64,000 bases of DNA. It comes from Anthoceros angustus (Eukaryota > Streptophyta > Anthocerotopsida > Anthocerotales > Anthocerotaceae). Position 1 is the first letter of the stretch. The number at the start of each line of letters is the position of its first letter. The translations under genes were made by a program, and so were the position numbers. Where the stretch lies: NCBI GenBank assembly GCA_010909165.1, contig MU008189.1:1-64000 (forward strand), written 5' to 3'. Positions 1-11,907 of this stretch are shown piece by piece. The notes beneath the pieces were generated by a model, which saw only the letters and a list, made by a program, of their open reading frames with translations, was not told the origin of the DNA and searched no databases.

Positions 1-812
1 TCGATCACGCCAGCCCAACCCGATGTGATTCCGGAGAGAGGAGGGCCCCGCCTCACGGATCATCCGATTGGGTGCGCACAACCGCTGTGACGGGGATTGA
101 CCACCCATTCCCGAGGCGGGCCTGTGACCTTCCCACACAAGGCGAGATAGGGGATAGGATGGTAGGCGGCCGATTAGGTATACCGAAATCACGTAATAGG
201 GGTGTAAAGACGCCACTTGGGCGCAGATAAGAGGGCCGAGGCTAGTAAAGCATCTTTCTCTTGGTGTTGATGCCGCTCTGCGCACCTTTGTGAGTCTTCT
301 TGCTAACGTGAGTCCCGAGTCACCGAAAGGTACCCAGCCCGGGAGATTGATCAAGGTCCCGTGACGACTTAACGCGTTGTGGTGTGTGGAAGGGTGATCG
401 ACTGGTCCGAGCCGCCCGACCGAACTGACCGAACGTGTGAGCCGAGGAACTCCGGGGGGCGTGTAGAGCCCGGACGAGAGGCCCCGGAACGACGAGGAGG
501 TCCGATCAGAACCTGCCTTTTCTAAGACCAAGAGTGTAGCGTGAGGGGAGAGAGGAAAGGACTGGATGCGTGAGGGACGGATGTGAACGACGGACGCCGA
601 ACGGTCTCAAAACGCTTGGCCATACCGTCAGACGGTGAACGCAGAGTAGTTAGGAGTATGTGTGTGTGTTGAGGCCGAACGAGCGCTAAGGACGGTAAGA
701 ATCACCAAACGCGGTAAACGGAGCCTATCATTCCCTTTGGGAACGGACTTCTTCCTACAACGACACGGGATTGTGCGCTACCGGCCATCAAGAAAAAGTC
801 GCGCCTACAACC
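1..812 (+). mobile_element. Partial copy of the 4.5-kb element family (LTR-like end)
   Basis: This stretch is related, in inverted orientation, to about 20,860-21,660. Read on the minus strand, the distal copy shares long runs with this one: the 'cggatcatccgatt' block, 'aggatggtaggcggc', 'cttggtgttgatgc', 'gttgtggtgtgtg', 'ttagccatacc'-type blocks and, near the end, 'agtcgcgcc'. The similarity stops near base 810, which corresponds to the mapped end of the distal element. The copy is truncated by the window start and has many indels. I see no coding region in it. In the distal copy the same block holds TATAAG- and AATAAA-like signals, as an LTR would, but paired LTRs were not found. Confidence 0.6.
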
Positions 813-1880
813 TATGCCGCTTGGCCACTCGTAAGTGAGTGCAGGGCACCCCTAACATATAGACACTTTCTTTATTTCTAAAATCACCAAAACCTAAGGA
901 TCATCTTTGACCTACCTATCCGGGTCGAAAACCCAAGGTTTCAAAACAAATTATTATCCCAAGGGCCAAGGGACCATTCTCGTATAAAAGACCTTAACCC
1001 AAAGGGATTCTCAAAGCACTTCGCTATACAAACACTCTCAAAATACAAAATTATATACATTACCGTAGAGGAGTTAGTATATGTGGTCTTCCACACAACT
1101 TCCACAGACGGGTCAAGTGCTTTCTGGATCCTTCCAAATGTATGTTCAAGAGATAGGAGCCAACTCGCTACATCCACGCAAGCCTTTTATTAGGTGCCGT
1201 GTGCATCGTTGGTACTAGTGGGCACTTCTTGCTTGGCCCTTTCGCCTGCTATTCAATGTGCTATGGAAGGAGGATGTTGTTCCACGTTGCGTATAGCAAT
1301 CGCCGAATGCATAAAACGGCGCTGAAGCGAAGAGGTACCTTCAGCCTACTGCTAAGAAGAAAGTCGTAATGTCTCGACGACCACATTCGTGGGACAAAGG
1401 ATATGCGGCATTCAGGCCCATATTGCCTTCTATGTAAAATGTCGAAAGGAAGAAGATAAGACTCAACACTAGAGCCTCAAGCAATGAGGAACAAGTGTAG
1501 ATGGGGACCACCCGCTGGTACCAGCCAGATGATCAAGACCGGCGCAGATCAGGTACTTGTCTCCCATCCTCGAGCAGCGTCAGGTCGCAAAGTCAGTCTT
1601 ATTATGGATTATCTATTTGAAACTCAAGTCTTGAAACTATGCGTATGGCCGCACGAGATGCTAGCACCCCATGTCTCGCCGTATCATTTTAGGTTTCCAT
1701 ACCGGCGCAGAGCCATGGCTTCTCCTGTTTGGAAATCCATCCTTCCTTCACCAGAGCTGCTCCTGCAATGTTCTTCCCTGCCTTTCAACGGGTCTTGTTT
1801 GTATCTTTCTTCATTTGTATCTTTGCATCACCGTCTCGAATTGTTAGAAAACAAAGCAACAATGCTGTATAGTTTAAAGT
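813..1880. other. Unassigned sequence
   Basis: I see no gene, repeat boundary or recognisable domain here. The only longer reading frames (minus strand 941-1177; plus strand from 1484) show no family resemblance, and the second ends in the repeat described next. Confidence 0.4.
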
Positions 1881-1884
1881 CAAG

Positions 1885-2080
1885 CTACAAGCACAAGAAG
1901 TTTATAATAAGCACACGCACGAGAAGCATAAAGCTGAAGCACACAAGCAAGAGAAGCTTAAAGCTGAAGCACACAAGGACCAGAAGCTTGAAGCTGAACC
2001 ACACAAGCACAAGAAGCTTAAACAAGCATTAGTTAACTAGAAGCTAAAGCTGTGCTAACAAGGACCGTAAGCTTGAAGTC
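1885..2080 (+). repeat. Imperfect tandem repeat of about 30 bp, coding-like (KAEAHK)
   Basis: About four to five imperfect units are built on 'aagcttaaagctgaagcaca' and related sequence. In one plus frame they read as repeated Lys/Glu/His-rich decapeptides (E-K-L-K-A-E-A-H-K-x) that stay open over the core and stop at a TAG near 2038. The period, a multiple of three, and the charged repeat suggest either the tail of a former low-complexity protein gene or a minisatellite. No start codon, promoter or upstream domain could be linked to it. It stops just before the left end of the TIR element at 2,151. Confidence 0.6.
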
Positions 2081-2150
2081 AGCATACAAACGAATAGTAT
2101 GTCTTGCTGCAGGTCTTAACAGTATTCTTAGATCTGTGAGATGAGAAGTC

Positions 2151-4421
2151 AACATGATAATTTTTGAAGGGGGGGAATATAGTAACCCCCTTTGGTCGAG
2201 ACAACACCCCCTTGTCACGATGTACACCTTCCCGTAAAAGATATCCGCCTCTACTTTGATAATGCACACCCTTTCCGAGGTCATACCTTGATAAAAGACT
2301 TTCAAGTCTACACCCGAGAACCGGAGCACGATAGGGTGGCGCCCCGCTTTTGTAGAATGCATAGAGGGCTGCCATTTTCATATGTTTATTACAACCGAAA
2401 ACTTTTACTTTCAAGTGGTGGAACACAATGAAAACAATCTGCAGCGGAGTCTCATTTCAATGGTCGTGAGAACATTGCAACAAACAACGCTAAAGGAGGA
2501 AGTGGTCAAGATCGACAATAGTCATTCAAGAGTGCGGCCTGGCGACTCATCCATGCCTTGCGCCAAATCGAGTCAAGTACCACCGCCATATTCGAGGACG
2601 GTCCATATCCTCTCCTCAAAGTTGTCGCCTCTCCATTGCTTGCCTGCCTTCAATAGTATCATTCTTGGGCTCGTCGACTGTCGATCGCCACACAAGATCT
2701 AGGTCTCACGACCCTCATCCAAAAGGTCGCCAATGTGGTCTTCAACCTTCGCACTCAATGCAACCACTTGGGCTTTAAGGCAATGCGTCCTTAAATGAAC
2801 AAAGTTAGTTGCCCATGCGCCCATGCAAGCATCCTTAAAATCAACAAATTGAGTTGTTAAGAAGATAGTGTTTTCATTCATTACACTTTTTCCCAAACAC
2901 TTGACCAACAATCCCAAGTTGCAATCTTGGCGCTAAACATTTATTTTAAAGACAAATTTATGAGGATATGGGGGCGCGTACGCCGGCGCCCATGGGCAGG
3001 GGCAGGTGTTAGGGGGGGAGGCACTGGCCGGCCGGCGCCCATGGGTGGTGTTAGGGGAGGACCGGGCCGGCCGGCGCCATGTGGTGTGCTAGGAGGGCGC
3101 CTGCCGGCCGCGCCATGGGCGTGGCGGTATGCAGGGGGCGCAGGCCGGGCCGGGCGCCCATGGGTGGTGTGTTAGGGAGGGCGCCGGCCGGCCGCGCCCA
3201 TGGGCGGGAGCATTAGGGGAGGGCGCCACGGGTGCCGTCGCTCGGCCTCCTTAGCACCATCCTACGGTGCAAGGGTGAAGCTAGGGGGACAAGAAGGGAA
3301 CGGTATCCTATCACCAAGGTGTGCCCATTTGGTGAAGGGTTAAAAGATTTGGCGCGTCCATAGGTGATTGTTGAAGAGTACAAGTGTGGGAAGTTTTGGG
3401 TGGACCGGAAGGAGATTGCTATCATTGTGGAGAATAACATTGGGCTAGTGCTACAGTCATTCTTGAAGTGGTTTTCACGTGCGTAAGTGGATCATACACC
3501 GACCACTTCAAGTGCCGGATGAAGCTTTGCTAGATGAGGCATTATTGAGGGACCTCCTGCGTGATATGTACTTGGGGCATATCAAAATGGAAGGCAACAG
3601 TGGAATGGCGATGAATGGGGACATAATGGAAATCCGAAGGATGTTTCGGGTTGGCGCACTATGGACACGCGTGCCATTCGGATTGGGAGAGTCATTGACG
3701 CTAGATGCACCACGACCTCACTTTCTTATCCACGTATCGGACCGAGCACACGATGCATGAAGGAGATATGTGAATACATAGTCCAGAGTGCCAACCCATC
3801 CGTCCAATGCCGAGGAAAAAGGGAATAAGGTCCATTACCCAAAAACATACAGAGGTGTTTGAATGAAACACCATCCTCAGACATGGGTTTGTGTTGAACG
3901 ACAAACATGTGTATGTGGACAAAAAGCGATAAGGGATAAGCTCATGAGTTTACATACACCGCGATCAAAGTGTCAAAGATAGTGATGACAATGAGAAGTG
4001 GACCAAGTGATGACGAAGGATTGAACTCGTGATGAGTGAATAAAATCACGCTTGTCCCGGGTCCCAGAGTGAATGTTGAACGCCTGTTCCAAATGTTACG
4101 TGTTTTGGAAATACCTCTCGTGGCTTTTGTTGTGTCCTTACTAAACCACATTTTCCTCCCAAATCGAATTTACTTGGCCGCCCCTTCCCGGCAGAACGGC
4201 CTTCACTGCTCCTACTTTGCATTAATCCCATAGGTTCGAGTTTGCAACCACCATTCGAAACATTGCCGGATGGAAAGTAGGAACTGGTGACACCTTTTTT
4301 CTGAGATGTTTTCCGGAATGCCTTAAAACGCTGTTTTAGGGCCCATCGAAAACCCCCTTTAGAGATTATTTACGGAAAACCCCCTTCGAGATTATTCACC
4401 CCCTTCAAAAATTATGATGTT
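2151..4421. mobile_element. TIR DNA transposon copy 1, with 4-bp target duplication AGTC
   Basis: The left end AACATGATAATTTTTGAAGG is repeated inverted at the right end (ending TTATGATGTT at 4421), and AGTC flanks both sides (2147-2150 and 4422-4425). The two ends differ inside the TIR. End B (left) continues with a block containing 'cacccccttgtcacg' and 'tttcaagtctacacccgaga'. End A (right) carries subterminal blocks that are also found at 14,199 and 16,838. The interior holds a GC-rich palindromic array (about 2,970-3,230) and a segment (3,230-4,240) homologous, inverted, to 17,190-18,040. Reading frames are short and broken and I recognise no transposase, so the copy is probably non-autonomous. 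The superfamily is not assigned; a 4-bp duplication does not fit hAT, Mutator, CACTA or Harbinger. Confidence 0.75.
2970..3235. repeat. GC-rich palindromic array inside TIR copy 1
   Basis: Degenerate short units combine GGCCGGCGCC-type palindromes, 'cccatggg' cores and 'gtgttaggg' spacers. The same units, reverse-complemented ('ctagcacaccgcccatggg'), recur at 18,020-18,400 and 18,890-19,670. The array is far richer in G+C than its surroundings. Reading frames through it are low-complexity and I do not regard them as genes. Confidence 0.8.
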
Positions 4422-4425
4422 AGTC

Positions 4426-5459
4426 ACTCAGAGGCAACTCATAAACACACTTAAAGCACAACACACAAGGCTCGTGGCTGCCCGTCAGCTCCAAACGATT
4501 GGCACTCATGTGCCCACTGCATATACTAAGCTTGGGAGTCTATCCGAATGAAGAGCTGCTTATTCTTCTAACATGCCCAGGCTTATGAGACAAAGCTGTG
4601 ATAGTGGACTAAATCTACATACTTGAAAATGCACTGAAGGTTGTTATCCTTGCCCTTCCGAACAATCAACACATCCACGGAAGCCCATGCCTTCTCAAAC
4701 ACACAACCCTAATGATGCAATGGCAATGCGCTTATCAGAGGGGTAGATCTGCAAGCAACATTCTCGTTTTTCCATCTGCTTGAGGCAAGCTAGCACGCTG
4801 CCAGCAATAACTTTGTCGAGCACCAAACCTGCTTTTGTCTGCCTAAGTTCACATGAAATATTCCACACGAAGTCAAACCAGGGGTAAGGAAGATGACAAG
4901 GTACTGACTGATAGAACAACAAAAGCTATCTTGTATATGATATTTCCTTGTCCAAAAACTCACTCATAACATAGCACATGGGTTGCTGCAACGTGAATCC
5001 TCCTTTGTGTGCGCATGCACTAGGTAGATCCCACACACCTTTCCAAGAGGCATCACATATGGCTGCAGAGGCTTGTCATCAAAGGGATGATTGTCATCCG
5101 CAAAGATTCGGAGTTTAACAGCTCGGTCCAGCACACAAAACCAAGATATCCATAATTCTTCGTAAGCAGAATTAGATCACAAACTGTCCCAAAGCAACCA
5201 AATTATACCCATCATTCTTAAGTGAGGAGAAAGGTCACAAACAGTCTCAAAGCTTCCATACAAGTAGCGGGACCTAGATCTCTTAGCTTGTTCCTTGGAA
5301 GCATCCAAAGGACTCGCTTCTTAAAAACTTCACCAGATTCCGCGCCTCCACACGCTCCCTCCTTCAAACATCCTAACAATTTACTACCCATCGCCACACA
5401 CGCTCAACAGCAAACCCTCCAAAGAGATGCTCTGCCCATTGATGCCCACTGGTGCCCAC
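4426..5459 (-). other. Unidentified coding-like relic between two insertions
   Basis: The minus strand holds a reading frame (4695-4922) with a protein-like composition, and neighbouring frames upstream (about 5100-4925) also look coding. Stops and frame changes separate them. I do not recognise the family. The stretch is original host DNA, between the right target duplication of the TIR element and the left target duplication of the copia element, so it could be part of an old gene. The repeat of 'gcccactggt' just before 5460 is the copia insertion site. Confidence 0.3.
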
Positions 5460-5464
5460 TGGTG

Positions 5465-5687
5465 TGTTAAAGAGTATTCGCATATCTATGCTGATTATAT
5501 TTAGGGCACGTTTGGTTAGCTTAAGTGAGATTAATAAGGTCACAACGCTATAGGGTTACGCCATTAGACGTGTCTTTGAGTTTATTTAAAACTCACTTTT
5601 TAACTCATTGCCAATGTTCTTTAATATACATTTTGTATGTAATTGATTAACATGTTGATTTAATCTGCATATTCTTTTAATTTAAAA
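5465..5687 (+). repeat. 5' LTR of copia element
   Basis: It is a 223-bp direct repeat of 11673-11902, followed at once by the primer-binding site. It begins TG but ends AAAA and not CA; the end was set from the end of LTR identity and from the 5-bp target duplication after the 3' LTR. Confidence 0.85.
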
Positions 5688-5700
5688 TGGTATCGAGAAA
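5688..5700 (+). other. Primer-binding site of copia element
   Basis: TGGTATCGAGAAA resembles the TGGTATCAGAGC complement of plant initiator-Met tRNA that primes copia reverse transcription. It starts at the first base after the LTR. Confidence 0.7.
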
Positions 5701-6939
5701 GTTATATGCAATCTTCATGTTATTTGATGTATAATGCATTTAAAAGAATGCATTTACGTAAAGTTTTGTTGTTCTTTGATTTAGAAAATGTTTTCTTGAT
5801 CAAGAAAACAAAACTTTTAAAGAACATATTTTGTGTTGTTTATTTATATAAAAATCCAACAATTCCTGGCAAATTAAGGAAGTGATCCTGGCGCATTTGT
5901 CATGGATTGCTTTTTAAAGCAATCTCAGGAGATATGCGCTAGGACAACTACCTAATCTGCAGGTAGATTGTTAGACATATTTATATTAATACAACGAACA
6001 TTTAACAACACAAAAATTTGGCGATGAATGGCCAATCAATTGGTCTGCACGCAGGTCGCCGAGCGGATTCCACAACCTCAAAATCGCCAGAGAGGCAAGG
6101 AGCAAGTGCAAGAAACGCAATTGCTGGCCGCCTTCATCAACATGTGACCGAATGGATTGCTACAATACAAGACCACAGCCTTGCACTTGAAGTAAGGGAA
6201 TCTTTCAATACCTTGATTGAAGTGATTTATCCCGAATCGCCACTTGGTGATTGCCCTTCCACCCCGTAATCATCGACAATCTCCAAGTTCGTGTTCAGAG
6301 AGCCTTTGATGGGAATGGTAACCCTAGAGGTTTTCTAACAACGCATGTCTCTCCACCGCCGTGTTGCATTAGTGAACAGGATTGAGTCACATCGCAACAT
6401 GTGGACACACGCTTTAGTATCATGCACAAGGTATCTGCTAACAGTAGACTTGAGAGATTTGCAAGAGCGTATAAGTCACTTGATTTCAAGCTTCTTACCT
6501 TGTTAAAACCATCTTTGCTTGCTAACCTCACACAGAGGTGTAGCAAGCATGCAACAAAACAAGTAAAAACATATGTTTGGAAGTCCTAATTCTTGTCCAT
6601 CCTATATATGCTTACATAAGTGGGAGATTAGAAATGAAAATCGTAAATGTAATTCAACAACAAGAGTCGACGCTAGAATCAGATGATGACTCATCACATC
6701 TCAGAATCGAAAGCTGCATGTGCATTACATGTTTGAAGTCTTGAGTCTTCTAACTGCAAAGCTATCATCAGTAATTAGTAATTTTGGGAGAAGCTAACCC
6801 AAAAATACCAAAGAGGAAAATCCGCAGAGATACCTCATCTAGCTTGGGTGGGGAAGGGTTCAAGGAGAAAGATAGGTTTGGAGGTCGGATTACGACATAT
6901 GGGTAATCCGCATGAAAGGGCCTTACAAAATAGGAAGTT

Positions 6940-7430
6940 GTGGAAGGTAGTCATTGGGGAAGAGAAGGCCCCAAAGGGCCCTACACCTCCCACATTTACC
7001 TACAACGAGAAAAGTTAATTGATGCATGGGATGCAAGGATGAGCTATGTTCCTCATCGAGTGGTCTTACCTCGAAATGTTAAGACAGATTGGATGACACA
7101 ACCTCGTAAATATGGAAAAGACTTCAAGACCAGAGTGCAGCAACCGACAAGTCAAATGATGTTTTGAGAAATTTACAATTATGTAAAATGCGAGAAGGAG
7201 AATCAATCGAAAAGCACCTTGGACACTTTAGGACACTTGTGTCCAGACTTGAAAGTGCTTCAAACGAGGTGTAATCCTGCCAGAAACCAGCTTTGCAGAG
7301 TTAGTGGGAGCCTTATTGCAAGAGGAAGCAAGCAAATCTTACAACAGACGAGCTGGTAAGCAGCAAGCCCTCTATACATCCAACAGAGGACGTGGAGGAG
7401 GAAGACCCTATAGGTGGGGGGGGGGTGACT
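6940..7430 (+). pseudogene. copia gag remnant
   Basis: At 7169-7261 the translation contains M-R-E-G-E-S-I-E-K-H-L followed by F-R-T-L-V-S-R-L, the typical 'LRMxEGESVxEHLxxFxxLVxxL' segment of plant copia gag. Further on, an E-E-A-S-K-S-Y-N-R-R stretch and a Gly/Arg-rich run (G-R-G-G-G-R) precede the expected zinc-knuckle region. The frame is broken repeatedly; no intact gag remains. Confidence 0.8.
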
Positions 7431-8219
7431 GAGTGGTGGTTCACAAGGACGTGGAACCAGCAGAAAACCCAAAAGGATGGAGCTTGCAATCGTGCAACGT
7501 CATTGGGAGCGTGAGTGTGAAAGCAGCGTGTACCTCGCAAGGAGGGTTCGACTGCCGAGACTCACGTGGTTGTTAAGAAGCAACCAACCCCTCCGCCTCA
7601 CGGTTGGTACAACACTGCTTGCCACAAGTTCATCCTTGTCACCGCTTGTTTGTCAAGAACAAAGGTTAAGTATACCATAGATTGGTTTAGACACAGCACG
7701 CCCATATTTGCCTTTGATGTAAAAGCATTTCAAACGCATAACCGCTTAAGGATCAAGATGTATACTGACAGATCCGGTGTCTCCGGCATTGGAACAATAG
7801 AACGACTGCTCCATCGAAATGTATTAGTGTTGCATGATGTACTATGACATGACACGTAACCTCATTTCAATGTAAAACTGAGATAATCACATTCTCTTTA
7901 CTCAAATGTAATGTCAAGTATTAGATGCCTTTAATCATACTAGAGTACTTGCCTGGGTCTTCCGAGAAGGACTTGTCTCTACATACAGATAGAAGTATAC
8001 CATTTTCTCATTTGACCAAGGATGCTACTCATGCTCCACAGAAATAGAAAAGTCAAAACTATGGCATTTACGAGGCACCCACATTCAAAGAAAATTACGT
8101 AAATTAGTCAAGTGATCTTTACCAAAGATGAGCAGATAGGTCCTCTGGTGCCATTTCCTTGTGGTGAGTCTTGTGTTCTCTCAAAGCGGCATCATTTTTA
8201 AGAACAAAGAACCACATGT

Positions 8220-8720
8220 AGCTGTATGTCTTGGAACTTGTTCATACGGACTTATGTGGACCACTCTCACAAGAATCCATTGGTGGTGGCATTTCGACAT
8301 TTACAGATGATAAGACAAGGTTTGTTACAACCTACATCTTAAAGCAAAAGAGTGAATGCTTCACTATTTTAAAGAATATCTAAGTATGTTGAAAGGTGGA
8401 CTGAAAACAACTAAGAACCCTAAGATCCGATAACGGGGAGAGTTTACCTCAAAGGAGTTTCGTGACTACCGCTTAATCGAGGGTATTGGACGCCACCATG
8501 CTGTCTACACGCCTCAATGTAATCGGCGGGCCGAGCGCCTCAATCACGCTGCGTGAGATGACATCTTCTCTCCTACATCATGCTCGCCCGCCATATTGGG
8601 CGGAGGCCATTATGACATCAACCTATATCAAAACAATCGCCTACCACTAGAGTTGGTCTTACCCTTATGAAGCGCTCATGTATGCAAGCCATCCATACTT
8701 CACTTATGTATCTTTATAGC
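8220..8720 (+). pseudogene. copia integrase remnant
   Basis: The translation reads L-E-L-V-H-T-D-L-C-G-P, the first catalytic-Asp motif of copia integrases, near 8230-8270. It is followed by a T-D-D-K-T-R-F-V-T-T-Y-I-L-K segment and, near 8420, an R-S-D-N-G-E block (second Asp region). Several in-frame stops occur, so it is non-functional. Confidence 0.8.
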
Positions 8721-9369
8721 ATACGCCTGCTCCTAAGGAGAAAAGAAAGAAGCTATTAGACAAGGCCGAAAACTTGATGTTAGGCTATACAGAGGGCATA
8801 AAAGCATATAAACTTTATGATGTACCTAAAAATAAAGTTATCTACGCTTAGGAGCTGCTACTTTGATGAAGGTAGCACTTGGGCCTCAGTGGGAGTATCC
8901 CAAGATCCTCCTCTTGGTGACGAGGCATCGCTTCAAGATTCACACTTTGACCAGATCGATCAAGTACTCCAAGTTGTTCCTGGAGGATGTTGCCCTGGGG
9001 GTAGATCCGCCGATGATATTGATGATTCAAAGAAGTTTTGATGATGTAGTCAGAGAACCGCAACAAGATGTTCCGTATAATCATCGGATCAACTGTGACC
9101 ATCATCCTCCGTAACAAATTGATGATCCGACCGAGCCTACCTTAGATGTCGAGCTTGTTGACCCTCCAGCTTGTCAAGAACCAGAAGGTATCCCACCCGC
9201 CACATGACAACCTCCCGACTACTACCGTGCTCCGGATTTCCGAGCTTCTTCTTCTTATGTGACCCAATGCCACTTCTCTTGATCCCATTGAGCCTCAATC
9301 CTATGAAGAGGCGCTATGAGACCGATCACAAAGAATGGGAAAAGCAATTCAATCCGAGTATGATTCATT

Positions 9370-10110
9370 AATGGAGAACGGAACATGGGAACTAGTGGAG
9401 CTCCGCATGTAAAGCTAGTTTCATGCAAATGGGTTTTCAAACTAAAGGTAAAGCGTATGGTACCTTTGATCGCTTACAAGCTTTGGGCAAGGGATTCTCT
9501 CGCATCCCCGGCTTGGACTATCTTGAAACGCTTTCTCCAAAGAGTCAAGTTGTCCACTCTTCGAATTATCCTTGCCATATCCACATATTACGATTATGAG
9601 TTGCAAATGTACGATGTCAAAACAAATTTCTTACGGCAAATTAGATACGTAAATATGACATGTCAACCTGGATATGCGGTGGGTTAAAGCATACATACCT
9701 ACTGACAAAGAGGTGCTGCTATCCGGCCCACGTGGACGATCCGACATCGCCCAAGAATAAGCCTTTATAACAAGCATTTATGTGTTGGCCACTAAGTTTA
9801 AGATGTCTGCTTGGGACCCTTACAGAGTCCTTTGGAATACACTGAGGGATAGAAAACAACGGGTTATGACTTTACTCAACCACGCTACCTTCTTGATTGA
9901 CAAATGGGTTTAAAGGATGCCAAGCCTCGCATCAACACCCATGGCGCAGTCGAAACTTAGCAAGGCTATGTCACCAACTACACGTGATGAGAAAGAATGA
10001 TGAAGGGCGACTGTATAAGGTGTTGGCAAGCTTATATACGCTAGTAACACGACGAGACTTGAAATAGCTTATTCTACAAGTGTACTCTCCGCTCTTGGAA
10101 AATCCAGATC
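9370..10110 (+). pseudogene. copia reverse transcriptase remnant
   Basis: At 9385-9687 the frame shows C-K-W-V-F-K-L-K and later V-K-L-S-T-L-R-I-I-L-A-I-S and Y-D-V-K-T-N-F-L, the classic plant copia RT blocks. The catalytic Y-V-D-D box is not recognisable. Near 10,020-10,110 a G-K-L-I-Y-A-S-N-T-T-R block corresponds to the segment before RNase H. Frameshifts and substitutions are frequent. Confidence 0.85.
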
Positions 10111-10309
10111 GAGCATTGGACAAGTCTTAAGCGTGTGTTCGGACACCAAAGGAACACCCGTATTAGGTATCACGACAAGTATCAAGAAGGAAAAGCATTG
10201 GACCCGGAAGTCTTTACCGACATTATGTGATATTGATAGCGTAAAATTGATCCGTTACCGATTACAATCAGGCCGGTTTGTTGGTCAAGCAATTACCGCT
10301 CTTTTCTTC

Positions 10310-10674
10310 TCGTAGTATCGTACCGATCGCAGCAAAGAAAAGAGGTAGTTTGGTGTAAGCTACTGTTTAAGGAGTTAGGCATCCCGATCCCAACTTGTAC
10401 CACAATACAAACCAACAACCAAGGTTCGATGGCTTTAGCCAAGAATCCAATGTTCCATGCACGAACGAAACACGTGGAGGTGGAATACCATTACATCAGA
10501 GGACTGGTAGCAGAAGGAAAGATTGAACTTCAGTATGTCTCAACTCAAGAAAACCCGGCAGACATACTTACAAAGGCTTTAAGCAGAGATGCTCACAACA
10601 AGCACATTCTGGGTCTTGGTATGGGAGAGGCACAAGCCTTCTCATCCGATAATCTAACAAGAAACCTAGCCTAG
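10310..10674 (+). pseudogene. copia RNase H remnant
   Basis: The frame ending at 10674 has A-K-N-P-M-F-H-A-R-T-K-H-V-E-V, then Y-H-Y-I-R and N-P-A-D-I-L-T-K, the conserved C-terminal RNase H motifs of copia polyproteins ('ANPVFHARTKHIEVDYHFIR...ADIFTK'). Upstream frames are disrupted. Confidence 0.9.
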
Positions 10675-11672
10675 AACACCGTGACTCATAGCCATCAAAA
10701 TCAGCAGAGTATCCAAAGTCTATCTCGTCCGACATTGGGATCGGAAGGAGACTCATCTTCTATTGGGTAAGGGTTATGACAGCCACCAGTGATGATCTCC
10801 GTGAAAGGATGTACTCTTCTTGAGAGGGGTTTCTTCAACTTTCAGCTTTTCTTCCTTCTTAGCCTCGCCCCGAGCGAGAGTAGACTGCATGTAAACCGAG
10901 AAACAAGAAGATTGTAAGTAATCCCAAAAAGATAACAAAGAACAAAGGACTTGATAGAAGCAAGAACAAAGCATAGCCTACTTACGTGACGTCGACCACA
11001 TGGACAGGGATGTTCTCACACACTTCGACCTTCACGCCGTGCATCTTCGCCTGAAGACCGACCCACACCAAATACCGTGAGAGGTGAGCAAGGATGCTCA
11101 AAGGACCCACAAGTGACAATATGAGTCTTCATGAAGTCAGGCCTTGCTTTGGGAACTTAGGGTACACGCCTGCAGGGCCATCTTCGTAGTAAGCAAAATC
11201 AAGGTTGAACTCGACCAGGGGTGTATCCATGCGGGCGCGGAGAAGACTCATGAGTGTCCATATATTGCCGACGAAAGAAGTTCAACCGCGCCCGCCCAAG
11301 ACCTTTTTGGTTGTTCCTCTGCCCCGCGCTTTGCTACAAGAAGCCTTCGCCCCGCTGCTTTGATCACTGTAGTTGTCTTAGTCGCAAATCTTCCTAGGGC
11401 GCCACGCCAGGACGGCGTGCTTGGGAGCATCGGAATCGAACCAAAAGACATGATGAAGAGAAGGCACGAGATCCCACGCCCAGCGTGACAATGCAAGAGA
11501 CAAGAAGTGAGTTTTATGTAAGCGGCATCACCACCGTAACTCATCATGCTCACCGAGAACGTGGAGCGCAACTATGATGTCTTTGGGACGAACACGCATT
11601 GAAGTAACGTTTCACGAGGACTAAGCGGCGGCATCATATGTGGAACGCACTTAAATCATTATCAAGTGGGAG

Positions 11673-11902
11673 TGTTAAAGAGTATTCGCATATCTATGCT
11701 GATTATATTTAGGGCACGTTTGGTTAGCTTAAGTGAGATTAATAAGTCACAACGTTTGGTTAGGGTTACGCCCATTAGACGTGTCTTTTGAGTTTATTTA
11801 AAAACTCACTTTCAGAACTCATTCGTCAATGTTCTTTAATATACATTTCAGATGTAATTGATTAACATGTTGATTTAATCTGCATATTCTTTTAATTTAA
11901 AA
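11673..11902 (+). repeat. 3' LTR of copia element
   Basis: It is a 230-bp direct repeat of the 5' LTR with small indels (for example around 11745-11770), preceded by the purine tract at 11664-11672 and followed by the TGGTG target duplication at 11903-11907. Confidence 0.85.
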
Positions 11903-11907
11903 TGGTG

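Larger units (their letters stand above)
5465..11902 (+). mobile_element. Ty1/copia LTR retrotransposon, complete ends, degenerate coding region
   Basis: Both LTRs begin TGTTAAAGAGTATTCGCATA and end in ...TTTAATTTAAAA, and a 5-bp target duplication TGGTG lies at 5460-5464 and 11903-11907. A primer-binding site (TGGTATCGAGA, initiator-Met-tRNA type) directly follows the 5' LTR, and a purine tract AAGTGGGAG directly precedes the 3' LTR. The gene order gag, integrase, reverse transcriptase, RNase H is diagnostic of copia. All domains are interrupted by stops and frameshifts, and the two LTRs differ by several indels and substitutions, so this is an old inactive copy. About 1 kb between the RNase H remnant and the 3' LTR has no recognisable content. 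Confidence 0.9.
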
